64,000 nucleotides of DNA from positions 5,206,402 to 5,270,401 of the forward strand of contig NZ_CP036264.1 of assembly GCF_008035925.1 (NCBI RefSeq). Direction: 5' to 3'. Position 1 is the stretch's first letter, and each line of letters starts with the position of its first letter. Below the pieces are notes generated by a model, which saw nothing but the letters and a program-made list of their open reading frames with translations, was not told where the DNA came from and did no database searches. The DNA is from Stieleria maiorica (GTDB taxonomy: Bacteria; Planctomycetota; Planctomycetia; Pirellulales; Pirellulaceae). Position numbers and translations under genes: made by a program. This document shows positions 27,791-35,232 of this stretch, piece by piece.

Positions 27791-28894
27791 ATGTCTCCCG
27801 AGAGTTCGATTGCGATGCGTAACGCATCAGATTCGCCACCTTCGAATGCGGTGAAGGAATTCTGGCTAGGCGCTACCACGCCGTCCTTGTTAGCCGTAAC
27901 ACTCGCCTTTTTCATCCCGGCAAGCTTGTTATTGACCGCCTTGCTGCTGATCACTCCGGAATTCATGGTCTCGGAGAACTTTCGGTACCTTTACGACCGA
28001 CGCAGCAACGACACCGACAACTTCGTGACGCACAAAGTCTTGTCGTTCGTGCCTCCAAAGGGACAGGCAGTCTACCTTTTCGGTTCCTCGTCCACACGCG
28101 AAGCGATCCATACGGAAAAACAACTTGAGCGGGCGATAGCCGCGCACTCCGATCAACGCGTGAACGTGTACAACTTTGCGAATGCCGGTGCATCGTTCTG
28201 GGAAACGTTTCAGGTTGTCGATCGGTTGCCGAAACTGACCAACGGCATCGTTGTCATCGAGGTTCGCCCACTGCACTTCTGCAGAGGTGTCGATCGACTG
28301 CGTGAGGTCATCGAATCGCCACGTCTAGGCGTGACGTCACCGATGATCGATTCGACAGCGAGAGCGAATGGGATCCAGGTTCCCAGGCGCCTGGGAATTT
28401 ACGCCTGGGACAATCGTCGCTTCTTTTTGGCCCGGATCCCTTCGATTCCGAAAAACCTGATGGATCCAATCGTCGTTTCACAATCACGACATCTTGCCGC
28501 GGAACAGGTAGACCAGGTGACTTGGACCGACCACATCGAAAAGCGGACGGATTTGCTCGCATCATTCCAGCAGAATGTTGCGGATACGTCAAAATTCCTG
28601 AAGGCATCGATCCGCCGGTTGAAACAGAACGACAACGTCCAGGTCGTCTTGTTGGAGGCGACGATGAGTCCTCGAATGAAACGCCATGACATCGATCGCG
28701 GTTTCTGGCCTATTTACCAAAATGTCATCGCCGACGTTAGCAACGAGTGCGACGTGATGTACTGGGACATCAATGATTCAGTTCCGGAGTCTGGCTATTT
28801 GGATTGGGCACATCTCCGAAACCTCGACGCGAAATCCCGGTTCGCCGACGCGCTCGCCAAAAAGGTTGCCGAGCAACTGGACGCGACACGATGA
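27791..28894 (+). CDS. Membrane-anchored SGNH-like/DltD-like protein
   Basis: A 367-residue protein with a long N-terminal membrane helix (about residues 30-60) and a periplasmic domain. It has the SGNH-type block I strand followed by Ser (VYLFGSSSTREAI), block III-like NVYNFANAGASFWE, and a C-terminal DxxH-like WDINDSVPESGYLDWAHL. Proteins of this type (DltD, AlgJ/AlgX, PatB) partner MBOAT transferases in passing acyl groups to envelope polymers. It overlaps the 43-residue gene downstream by ATGA. I see the fold signals but did not verify the full catalytic triad. Confidence 0.75.
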   Translation: MSPESSIAMRNASDSPPSNAVKEFWLGATTPSLLAVTLAFFIPASLLLTALLLITPEFMVSENFRYLYDRRSNDTDNFVTHKVLSFVPPKGQAVYLFGSSSTREAIHTEKQLERAIAAHSDQRVNVYNFANAGASFWETFQVVDRLPKLTNGIVVIEVRPLHFCRGVDRLREVIESPRLGVTSPMIDSTARANGIQVPRRLGIYAWDNRRFFLARIPSIPKNLMDPIVVSQSRHLAAEQVDQVTWTDHIEKRTDLLASFQQNVADTSKFLKASIRRLKQNDNVQVVLLEATMSPRMKRHDIDRGFWPIYQNVIADVSNECDVMYWDINDSVPESGYLDWAHLRNLDAKSRFADALAKKVAEQLDATR

Positions 28895-29022
28895 AGCGAA
28901 CCTTTAGAACCGTCGGCTCCATCGTGCAAGGCATTGTACTTGGCGTTCTATTAAGTGTTGCCCTGTGGAAAATGCTTTCCATTGCCTCTGGCGCCCGGGT
29001 ATTTGATTACCAGGGTTTTTGA
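28891..29022 (+). CDS. 43-residue DltX-like membrane protein
   Basis: A tiny gene starting with ATG overlapping the SGNH stop (ATGA) and ending 16 bases before the MBOAT gene. It has a basic N-terminus (MKRTFRT), one hydrophobic helix (about residues 10-31) and an extracytoplasmic tail ending VFDYQGF. The final six residues have the pattern F-x-Y-x-x-F. To my knowledge Gram-positive DltX proteins have the same size, topology and a C-terminal FIYNEF-type motif whose Tyr accepts D-alanine before it passes to teichoic acid. Position next to an MBOAT fits. It is short enough that gene finders may skip it. Coding status is supported by overlap, motif and spacing. Confidence 0.72.
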   Translation: MKRTFRTVGSIVQGIVLGVLLSVALWKMLSIASGARVFDYQGF

Positions 29023-29038
29023 TGGCGGATAAGTCACC

Positions 29039-30217
29039 GTGATTCAGTCGATCTGGTTTTGGGCGGTCATCCTGCTTTCGGTCCCGATATTCTGGTTGTT
29101 GGCCAAGGGATTTCGACTGTCGTTCCTATCCATCGTCTCATTTGGCTACCTGCTATGGATCGCACCACTGAGCGTCGTGTGTTTGCTGGGATTCAGCATT
29201 GCGATCTACGCGATTGCGAAGACCGTGCCGCGAGAGCGTTCCGGAACACTCTACGTCGCGTTCGCCGTCGCGATCGTTGCATTTCTCGCGGCCTTCAAAT
29301 ATGCGGGCCCGATCTTACAGAGTTTCAATTCAGCCGAACTTCAATCCGCGCAGTATCTGATACCGCTTGGAATCAGCTATTACGTTTTCAAGCTGTTGCA
29401 TCTGGCAATCGAATTGAACCGTGGCTCGATAGGGGACCTCACACTGCCGAGCCTATTGTCCTACGCCTTTCTTTTCACGACGTTTTCATCCGGCCCGATC
29501 GAACGATACGATCATTACGTGGCGAACCAGGAGACGACTCCCAGTCGCGCGATGTTTGCCGAAGGCTTGTGGCGGATTGCCATCGGGTTGATCAAGAAAT
29601 TTGTCGTCGCGGATATTTTAGTTGAAATGCTCTTCGGCAGCATTTCCCGGTCTCAACTGATGCACTTCTTACCGGGCATGTCTCCGCTACGAACGTGGGT
29701 CTTCTTGGCGACCGCGTTCTTACGAGCGTACATCGACTTCAGTGCCTACTCCGACATTGCCATTGGTGCCAGTCGACTTTTCGGTCTTCGCATCATGGAA
29801 AACTTTCGGTTTCCGATTTTCGCGATCAACCTGTCCGAGTTCTGGAAACGTTGGCACATGACGTTGACCGGATGGTGCACGTCGTACATCTACATGCCGA
29901 CGATGGGACGGACTCGAAGTCCCTACGTGGCGGCTTATGCGTCATTCATCGTGATGGGCATCTGGCACGGAGCAAGTCTCAATTGGGTTGCGTGGGGTGT
30001 TCACCACGCAACGGGAATCTGTATTTATGGCATGTGGAGTCGATTCAAACGGCAACGCTACCGGGATTCACTGAACGGTCCGGCGTTTCGGGCCGGGGGG
30101 TGGTTGCTGACCATGGCATTCGTATCGATGGGTTTTGCATTCATCGAGACGGCTTCCTCTTTGGACGCTCTACGGGTGATCGCAAAGCTTTTCTTCATCA
30201 CGCTACCAGTTTCTTGA
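29039..30217 (+). CDS. MBOAT-family O-acyltransferase (DltB/AlgI-like)
   Basis: A 392-residue polytopic protein with the MBOAT core: PLGISYYVFKLLH (about 109-121), IDFSAYSDIAIGASRLFG, NFRFPIFAINLSEFWKRWH and the catalytic His in VMGIWHGASLNW (His310). The length is that of DltB (about 400), shorter than AlgI (about 520). MBOAT proteins of this branch move an acyl group from a cytoplasmic carrier across the membrane to an extracellular acceptor. Here the carrier and its ligase are encoded directly downstream, pointing to a carrier-bound acyl donor instead of acetyl-CoA. GTG start at 29039; the last codons are 1 base before the ligase gene. Confidence 0.92.
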   Translation: MIQSIWFWAVILLSVPIFWLLAKGFRLSFLSIVSFGYLLWIAPLSVVCLLGFSIAIYAIAKTVPRERSGTLYVAFAVAIVAFLAAFKYAGPILQSFNSAELQSAQYLIPLGISYYVFKLLHLAIELNRGSIGDLTLPSLLSYAFLFTTFSSGPIERYDHYVANQETTPSRAMFAEGLWRIAIGLIKKFVVADILVEMLFGSISRSQLMHFLPGMSPLRTWVFLATAFLRAYIDFSAYSDIAIGASRLFGLRIMENFRFPIFAINLSEFWKRWHMTLTGWCTSYIYMPTMGRTRSPYVAAYASFIVMGIWHGASLNWVAWGVHHATGICIYGMWSRFKRQRYRDSLNGPAFRAGGWLLTMAFVSMGFAFIETASSLDALRVIAKLFFITLPVS

Positions 30218-30218
30218 A

Positions 30219-31781
30219 ATGTTTCGTTTCACACTGCATGACCTTCTGTCTGCCAATCTCCGCGACAATGCAGACTCGATCGCGATTGTTTCTGGCGACC
30301 AGGAGATCAGCTACCAAACGCTTGCCCGACGCGTTGACGTTTTAGCAGCGTGGCTTCATCGCCACGGGGCGGGCCGAGGGATGCGAGTTGGCATCCACAT
30401 GCGAAAGAGCCCCGAAGAGATCATTGCCACGCTTGCTTGTGCACGTGTCGGCGCAACCTTCGTCAACATCAGCGAAACGTGGACGCCCGCACAATTAAGC
30501 TACATCGTTGAGGACTGCCAGATCCGCATCCTGCTGACCGATTACCAGCGAGCGAAGCGGGCTCATCAGGCCGACGTGCTGTCGGGTTTAGAGCACATCG
30601 GATTGACTTCCGCGGGAAAAACGCCGGTACCGGGAACCACCGAGTTGCCGAACGACGGGGACGCAATCGATGCTTCAGTCGATCTCCCCATCGACGCCGA
30701 TCTCGCAGCCTTGCTTTATACCTCAGGCTCGACCGGCAAGCCGAAAGGCGTGATGGTGACGCATCGCAACTTGATTGACGGAGCCCGTAGCGTCGCGTCC
30801 TACCTGAACAACACGTCCAATGACAGGATCCTTGGGCTACTTCCGTTGTGTTTTGACTACGGCTTGAGCCAGTTGACTACTTCGTTGCTGGTCGGAGCAA
30901 CGAATGTCCTGCAGCCCGTGGCGATGGCAACGGAAATCGTAAAGACGATACAGGAAGCGAAAGTGACCGGACTTGCCGCGGTCCCTCCGATCTGGATTCA
31001 ATTGGTACGGTACCTGGAAGATTCCGGTGTCCGGCTTCCATCCTTGCGATACGTCACCAACTCCGGGGGGAAGATCCCCGACGCGATCCTGCGTGCAATG
31101 CCCGACGTCTTTCCGGATGTGGACTTGTATTTGATGTACGGGCTGACGGAAGCATTTCGTTCGACGTACCTCGAACCGTCTCGATTCGCAGAAAAAAGAG
31201 GCTCGATGGGACGGGCGATCCCCAACGTCAATGTCTTCGTCGTCGATGAAGAACGCGGACTTTGCGATCCCGGGCAAAAAGGGGAACTGATTCACCGTGG
31301 CAGCCTGATCAGCCAAGGCTACTGGGGCAATCCCGAAGCGACCGACAAAAAAATCAGGGTTTGCGATCACTTGCGACACTTGCTGGGCGACGAAAAAGTG
31401 CTCTTCAGCGGTGACATCGTCACGATGGACGAAGACGGGGATCTTTGGTTCGTGGGCAGGAATGATGAGCTGATGAAATGTAGTGGCTTTCGCGTCAGTC
31501 CGACAGAAGTGGAAGAACTGGTCTTCGCGAGTGGGCTTGTCGGTGACGTTGTCGCATTCGCCGCCAGCGATGAGGAATTGGGGCAGATCATCTGCGTCGC
31601 CGTGTCCGCGCGAGATGGGGACGAGCTGGTGGATGTCGCGGCGATTCGTCGGCATTGCCAAAAGAACATGCCCAATTACATGGTCCCTAAACAAATCCAC
31701 CGTTGGTCAGGGAAAATGCCGCGGACGGGCTCCGGTAAGATTGACCGGTCACTCGTTCGAACTGCCTACCTTGATGGTTGA
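30219..31781 (+). CDS. AMP-forming acyl/aminoacyl-carrier ligase (DltA-like, exosortase-A associated)
   Basis: A 520-residue ANL-superfamily enzyme. Motifs: LLYTSGSTGKPKGVMVTH (A3, about 165-182), FDYGLSQLTTSLL, YVTNSGGKIP, YLMYGLTEAFRS (A5), LFSGDIVTMDEDGDL (A7), FVGRNDELMKCSGFRVSP (A8) and the catalytic Lys in PRTGSGKIDRS. Length and lack of extra domains match DltA and the exosortase-A-associated acyl-CoA ligase family. It would adenylate a carboxylic or amino acid and load it on the carrier protein encoded 33 bases downstream. The typical Asp that fixes an alpha-amino group in adenylation domains could not be aligned with confidence, so the substrate is open. Confidence 0.9.
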   Translation: MFRFTLHDLLSANLRDNADSIAIVSGDQEISYQTLARRVDVLAAWLHRHGAGRGMRVGIHMRKSPEEIIATLACARVGATFVNISETWTPAQLSYIVEDCQIRILLTDYQRAKRAHQADVLSGLEHIGLTSAGKTPVPGTTELPNDGDAIDASVDLPIDADLAALLYTSGSTGKPKGVMVTHRNLIDGARSVASYLNNTSNDRILGLLPLCFDYGLSQLTTSLLVGATNVLQPVAMATEIVKTIQEAKVTGLAAVPPIWIQLVRYLEDSGVRLPSLRYVTNSGGKIPDAILRAMPDVFPDVDLYLMYGLTEAFRSTYLEPSRFAEKRGSMGRAIPNVNVFVVDEERGLCDPGQKGELIHRGSLISQGYWGNPEATDKKIRVCDHLRHLLGDEKVLFSGDIVTMDEDGDLWFVGRNDELMKCSGFRVSPTEVEELVFASGLVGDVVAFAASDEELGQIICVAVSARDGDELVDVAAIRRHCQKNMPNYMVPKQIHRWSGKMPRTGSGKIDRSLVRTAYLDG

Positions 31782-31814
31782 GATCACTTTTCACCTCCTT
31801 CTCCGAGTAGAAAC

Positions 31815-32060
31815 ATGCAAATCGATCGAAACGAATTCCTGAAGTACCTTGATGAAAAGATGGGCGTTGACACCTCCGAAATCGAGGGTGATACAGCGCT
31901 CTTCTCGAGCGGAATCCTGGACTCATTTAGCATGGTTGACGTGGTGATGTTTATCGAAAAATCAGCTCAGACAAAGTTGCGCCCCGGTGAAGTGAATCTC
32001 GAAAACCTTGACTCCGTCGATCGAATCATCAACTTCATCGAGACGCGGCAAGACGATTGA
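31815..32060 (+). CDS. Acyl/aminoacyl carrier protein (DltC-like)
   Basis: An 81-residue four-helix carrier protein. The phosphopantetheine attachment site is GILDSFSMVDVVMFIE (Ser37), in the usual position at the start of helix 2. The sequence after Ser is Phe instead of the common Leu/Met. Sited between the ligase and decarboxylase genes, it is the obvious carrier for the activated acid and donor to the MBOAT protein. A phosphopantetheinyl transferase is not in the window and must come from elsewhere. The stop overlaps a TTG in front of the next gene. Confidence 0.92.
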   Translation: MQIDRNEFLKYLDEKMGVDTSEIEGDTALFSSGILDSFSMVDVVMFIEKSAQTKLRPGEVNLENLDSVDRIINFIETRQDD

Positions 32061-32065
32061 ACAAC

Positions 32066-33298
32066 ATGAACGAACTCTTGCAGCAGGTGGCAACCGAATT
32101 CGGAACACCCTGCTATGTATACTGCATCGATCAGATCCGTTCGCGCTGCCAACTCGTCAAAGACGTGTTCGGGTCGCGCTTTCAAATCTCGTATGCGGTG
32201 AAATGCAATCCCAACCGGGGCCTGCTGGAACGGTTGCGCGAGTGCGTCGATCTGCTCGACATTTCATCGGTCGGCGAATTGCATCGTGCGATTGATGCGG
32301 GCTGGAGTGCATCGTCGCTTAGTTTTACGGGACCGGGCAAACGCCCCCATGAGATTGAAGAGGCGGTCAGGGTGGGCATCGGCGAAATGGTCGTCGAATC
32401 CGTCCCGGAAGCGATCGCCTTGAATCGGTACGCCGAACAACTCGGCCGCGTCCAGCCCGTTCTGGTCCGGATCTCTCCCGCCAAGTTGCCTCGAGGGTTC
32501 GGTGTCCGCATGGCGGGGCGACCGAGCCAGTTCGGGATCGACGAAGAAGACATCGACCTGGAGATGCCTCGAATCCAGAGCCTATCAAACCTGGAGATAC
32601 GCGGGTTGCATATCTATTCGGGGACCCAGTGCCTGAACACACAATCAGTCATCGAAAACTACTCGATCATGATTGATCTTTTCCGTCGGGTTGCCCACAC
32701 CCATGATCTGTCGCCCCAACGATTGGTCTTCGGATCCGGCCTGGGGATTCCCTATTACCAAGAACACGAACCCATTGACTTGAATGAGGTTGCCAGCGAA
32801 ACCTGCCCCATGCTGGACGCGCTTCGGGGCGAGCAACGATTTTCCGAAGCCAAGTGTGTCCTGGAAACGGGCCGATTCATCGTCGGTGAAGCCGGCTATT
32901 TCTTGACCGGTGTGGTGGCGAGAAAACATTCACGCGGCACCGAGTTTGCCATCCTTGATGGTGGCATGAACCATCATCTCGGTGCCTGTGGCCACTTGGG
33001 GACGGTGATCCACCAAAACCACCGCATGTTCAAAGTGTCCCCCGACGGAGCAGGAGAATCCGCGACCCAGAAATATGACTTGGTTGGTCCTCTTTGCACG
33101 ACGATCGATACCGTCGGCCACGATGTTGAATTGACGGAACTTGAGATCGGCGATGTGATCGCAATTCAAAGCAGTGGAGCATACGGGCGCAGCGCCAGTC
33201 CGCTCGGTTTTATCAGCCACAAGGCTCCCAAAGAGATTCTTCTGGATGTGACAGGAACCGGCCCGGATTTGCACGATGTGACCGAGAGCTGGCCATAG
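32066..33298 (+). CDS. PLP-dependent decarboxylase (LysA fold; exosortase-A associated / BtrK-like)
   Basis: A 410-residue fold-III PLP enzyme. The Schiff-base Lys is in YAVKCNPN (Lys46), then DISSVGELHRAIDAG, GLHIYSGTQ, FGSGLGIPYY and LETGRFIVGEAG, and a C-terminal beta-barrel with VGPLCTTIDTV (Cys of the active site). The GRF-VGEAG pattern is that of exosortase-A-associated decarboxylases and of BtrK, which decarboxylates glutamate while it is bound to a carrier protein. The gene is 5 bases after the carrier gene. A diaminopimelate decarboxylase in lysine synthesis is less likely here, since LysA is normally elsewhere. ATG 32066 is used; TTG 32057 is possible. Confidence 0.88.
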   Translation: MNELLQQVATEFGTPCYVYCIDQIRSRCQLVKDVFGSRFQISYAVKCNPNRGLLERLRECVDLLDISSVGELHRAIDAGWSASSLSFTGPGKRPHEIEEAVRVGIGEMVVESVPEAIALNRYAEQLGRVQPVLVRISPAKLPRGFGVRMAGRPSQFGIDEEDIDLEMPRIQSLSNLEIRGLHIYSGTQCLNTQSVIENYSIMIDLFRRVAHTHDLSPQRLVFGSGLGIPYYQEHEPIDLNEVASETCPMLDALRGEQRFSEAKCVLETGRFIVGEAGYFLTGVVARKHSRGTEFAILDGGMNHHLGACGHLGTVIHQNHRMFKVSPDGAGESATQKYDLVGPLCTTIDTVGHDVELTELEIGDVIAIQSSGAYGRSASPLGFISHKAPKEILLDVTGTGPDLHDVTESWP

Positions 33299-33313
33299 CG
33301 ACGGGACGCAACC

Positions 33314-33361
33314 GACACGCCGGGGCCAGGACACGCCGGGGCCAGGACACGCCGGGGCCAG
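33314..33361 (+). repeat. Three perfect 16-bp tandem repeats
   Basis: Three head-to-tail copies of GACACGCCGGGGCCAG occur at 33314-33329, 33330-33345 and 33346-33361 without a mismatch, starting 15 bases after the decarboxylase stop. The perfect identity suggests recent expansion; copy number may vary between strains. They are too short and unspaced to be CRISPR repeats. Confidence 0.95.
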
Positions 33362-33395
33362 CGCCGTATAAATTTCCCCCGCATGATCCCCCCGA

Positions 33396-33526
33396 CGCTT
33401 AACGGCCTGTTGATTTTCGAGTTTGCGATGAGTTAGCGGGAGCCCACCAGCCCGAAACGCAAGGGAACGGGCCCGACTCGCCCTTTGCTCGCGCTGCGGG
33501 CTAGTAAATCAACCGGCCGTTACGCG
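33396..33526 (+). repeat. Palindromic REP/MITE-like element
   Basis: The arms TAACGGCCTGTTGATT (33400-33415) and AATCAACCGGCCGTTA (33507-33522) are inverted repeats with one mismatch in 16, extendable by an inner A-T pair and an outer CGC/GCG. The 91-base interior holds a second imperfect inverted repeat (AGCCCG-AACGCAAGGG against CCCTTTGCTCGCGCTGCGGGCT). No coding capacity. It looks like a dispersed intergenic palindrome of planctomycete genomes; confirmation needs a genome-wide copy count. Confidence 0.7.
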
Positions 33527-33546
33527 GCCCGATCGGCCGCCGCAAG

Positions 33547-33575
33547 TTGAAGCCCCTGCCCGCCCCCGCTACAAT
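33547..33575 (+). promoter_or_regulatory. Sigma-70-type promoter candidate
   Basis: TTGAAG (33547-33552) and TACAAT (33570-33575) are separated by exactly 17 bases and lie 55 bases upstream of the ATG of the DUF1549 gene. Matches to consensus are 4/6 and 5/6. This would start a transcript independent of the upstream acylation cassette. Confidence 0.5.
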
Positions 33576-33630
33576 TTAAGCCGGTCGGACACTTTCGCAC
33601 GAAGCATTCTTGCACCTTGGAAGATCTTTG

Positions 33631-35202
33631 ATGGGTCCCGAACAGTCTCAAATTTGGAGGCTCTTCGCGTTTGTGCTTGCCAGCCTTGTCGCGGGGACGA
33701 CGAATGGCCAGTTCGACGCATTGATCGATCGTGAGGTTGCCAGGCAGCATGGCGAACGCGAGACCGCCTTGATTTCGCGGTGTTCCGACGAGGTCTTCTT
33801 GCGGCGTGTGTACCTGGATCTTTCTGGTCGAAATCCTACCGCAGCGCAAGCGAGGGAGTTTCTTGACAGCGAAGCACCCAACAAACGCGATGCGCTGATC
33901 GACGAACTGATTGAACGGCCCAGTTTTGGGGTCAACTTGGCGGATCGGTGGGATACCGAATTGACGTACGGGGACTCACAGTGGCCGCTCATCCCCTTCA
34001 CACGATGGCTGCAACGTCAATTCAATGAGGATCGTCCGTGGGACGAGACGGCCCGCGAATTGCTCACTGCGACGGGAGCACAGTTTTCCAATCCGGCCGT
34101 TACGATGTTCTTTGGCGCGGGAAAGAACCAAACGCTTTCACCGGAACAGGCGACCGATCTGGTTGGTCGGGCATTCATGGGAATCACCCTGGAGTGCGCC
34201 CAGTGTCACGATCACCCCAATTCCGAATGGACCCACCGACAATATTGGGGCATTGCGGGTTTTTTAGGCAATACAACACTCACTTCAAAATGGCCCAACC
34301 GCGCCCTGGCACCATCCCGTGAGGTCCATGAGGTCGAAGGGGTTGTCGTCGGGGTTGCCGACGCAGCCGCCCCGGATTGGCGTTACGAATCGCCGGATCG
34401 CGCGCTTAATGTGGTGGCATCACTTCCCGACCAAGAGACCGGAACGGAAGGTCGTGCCGCTGCGTACCGGAGGGTTCGCTACCGAGCGGAGTTTGCCGAC
34501 TGGCTTTTGCAGTGCGAAACGCCCTACCTGGCCCGATCCTTCGTCAATCGCGTTTGGCATCACCTGTTCGGCTGCGGCTTGGTCGACCCCGTGGATGACC
34601 ACCGCACCAACAATCCGCCGCGATACACTGAGCTGCACAATGAGCTGGTGAAAAAATTCCGCGAAGACGGTTACAAGATCAAGAAGCTGTACCGTGAGAT
34701 CTGTCAGTCTGCGACTTACCAACAGGAGGGTGTGTCGCACGACGACCCGAGAGATTTGGCGGGTACCAATCTCCGCGTTCTCTCACCCAACCAACTGTTT
34801 GATTGTTTTCACTCGATTCTGGGTGAAGAGGCGGTGACGTATACGCGGGGCATCTATGGGGCGCGAGGCGCACGTCGCGGATTTATTCGAGGATTCGGCG
34901 ACGAGGCGTCCATCGGGAAACCGACCAGTTTTTCCAAAGGAATGCGCGACTTTCTCAAGGTCCTAAACTCACAAAAGATCGAAGGCGGAACGCGATGGCG
35001 GATCGAACAGCACCGGGACCTTTGGGACACGCCCCCGGCGATAGTTGAAGAGCTGTTCCTTCTGACACTCTCACGTCGCCCCAGTCCGAATGAGTTGTCA
35101 ACGATGCTCCAGTTCATCCAGGAAAGTGAATCGGCGGATCAGGGGTATGAAGGCGTGCTGTGGACACTCTTGAATAGCGGCGAATTTTTCGTTATTCCCT
35201 AA
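33631..35202 (+). CDS. DUF1549/DUF1553-domain protein
   Basis: A 523-residue protein with a signal peptide (about residues 1-26). The DUF1549 part (about 28-230) has FLRRVYLDLSGRNPTAAQAR, LADRW and a CAQCHDHPNSEW motif (Cys189-x-x-Cys192-His193) of the heme-binding type. The DUF1553 part (about 285-520) has ARSFVNRVWHHLFGCGLVDP and YKIKKLYREICQSATYQ. Such proteins are abundant in Planctomycetes, usually paired with DUF1501 genes as here; their function is not established. At ~520 residues it lacks the N-terminal PSCyt1 cytochrome domain seen in larger members. ATG 33631 is preferred over TTG 33610. Confidence 0.92.
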   Translation: MGPEQSQIWRLFAFVLASLVAGTTNGQFDALIDREVARQHGERETALISRCSDEVFLRRVYLDLSGRNPTAAQAREFLDSEAPNKRDALIDELIERPSFGVNLADRWDTELTYGDSQWPLIPFTRWLQRQFNEDRPWDETARELLTATGAQFSNPAVTMFFGAGKNQTLSPEQATDLVGRAFMGITLECAQCHDHPNSEWTHRQYWGIAGFLGNTTLTSKWPNRALAPSREVHEVEGVVVGVADAAAPDWRYESPDRALNVVASLPDQETGTEGRAAAYRRVRYRAEFADWLLQCETPYLARSFVNRVWHHLFGCGLVDPVDDHRTNNPPRYTELHNELVKKFREDGYKIKKLYREICQSATYQQEGVSHDDPRDLAGTNLRVLSPNQLFDCFHSILGEEAVTYTRGIYGARGARRGFIRGFGDEASIGKPTSFSKGMRDFLKVLNSQKIEGGTRWRIEQHRDLWDTPPAIVEELFLLTLSRRPSPNELSTMLQFIQESESADQGYEGVLWTLLNSGEFFVIP

Positions 35203-35232
35203 CGGTGCGATTGGCCAGGAGGTGGACGAATC

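Noticed and set aside
32066-33298. Housekeeping diaminopimelate decarboxylase (lysA)
   Set aside because: Directly coupled to a carrier protein and ligase, with the exosortase-A/BtrK-type GRF-VGEAG pattern; no lysine-pathway gene nearby.
33314-33361. CRISPR array
   Set aside because: The 16-base units are directly adjacent with no spacers, and no Cas genes are in the window.
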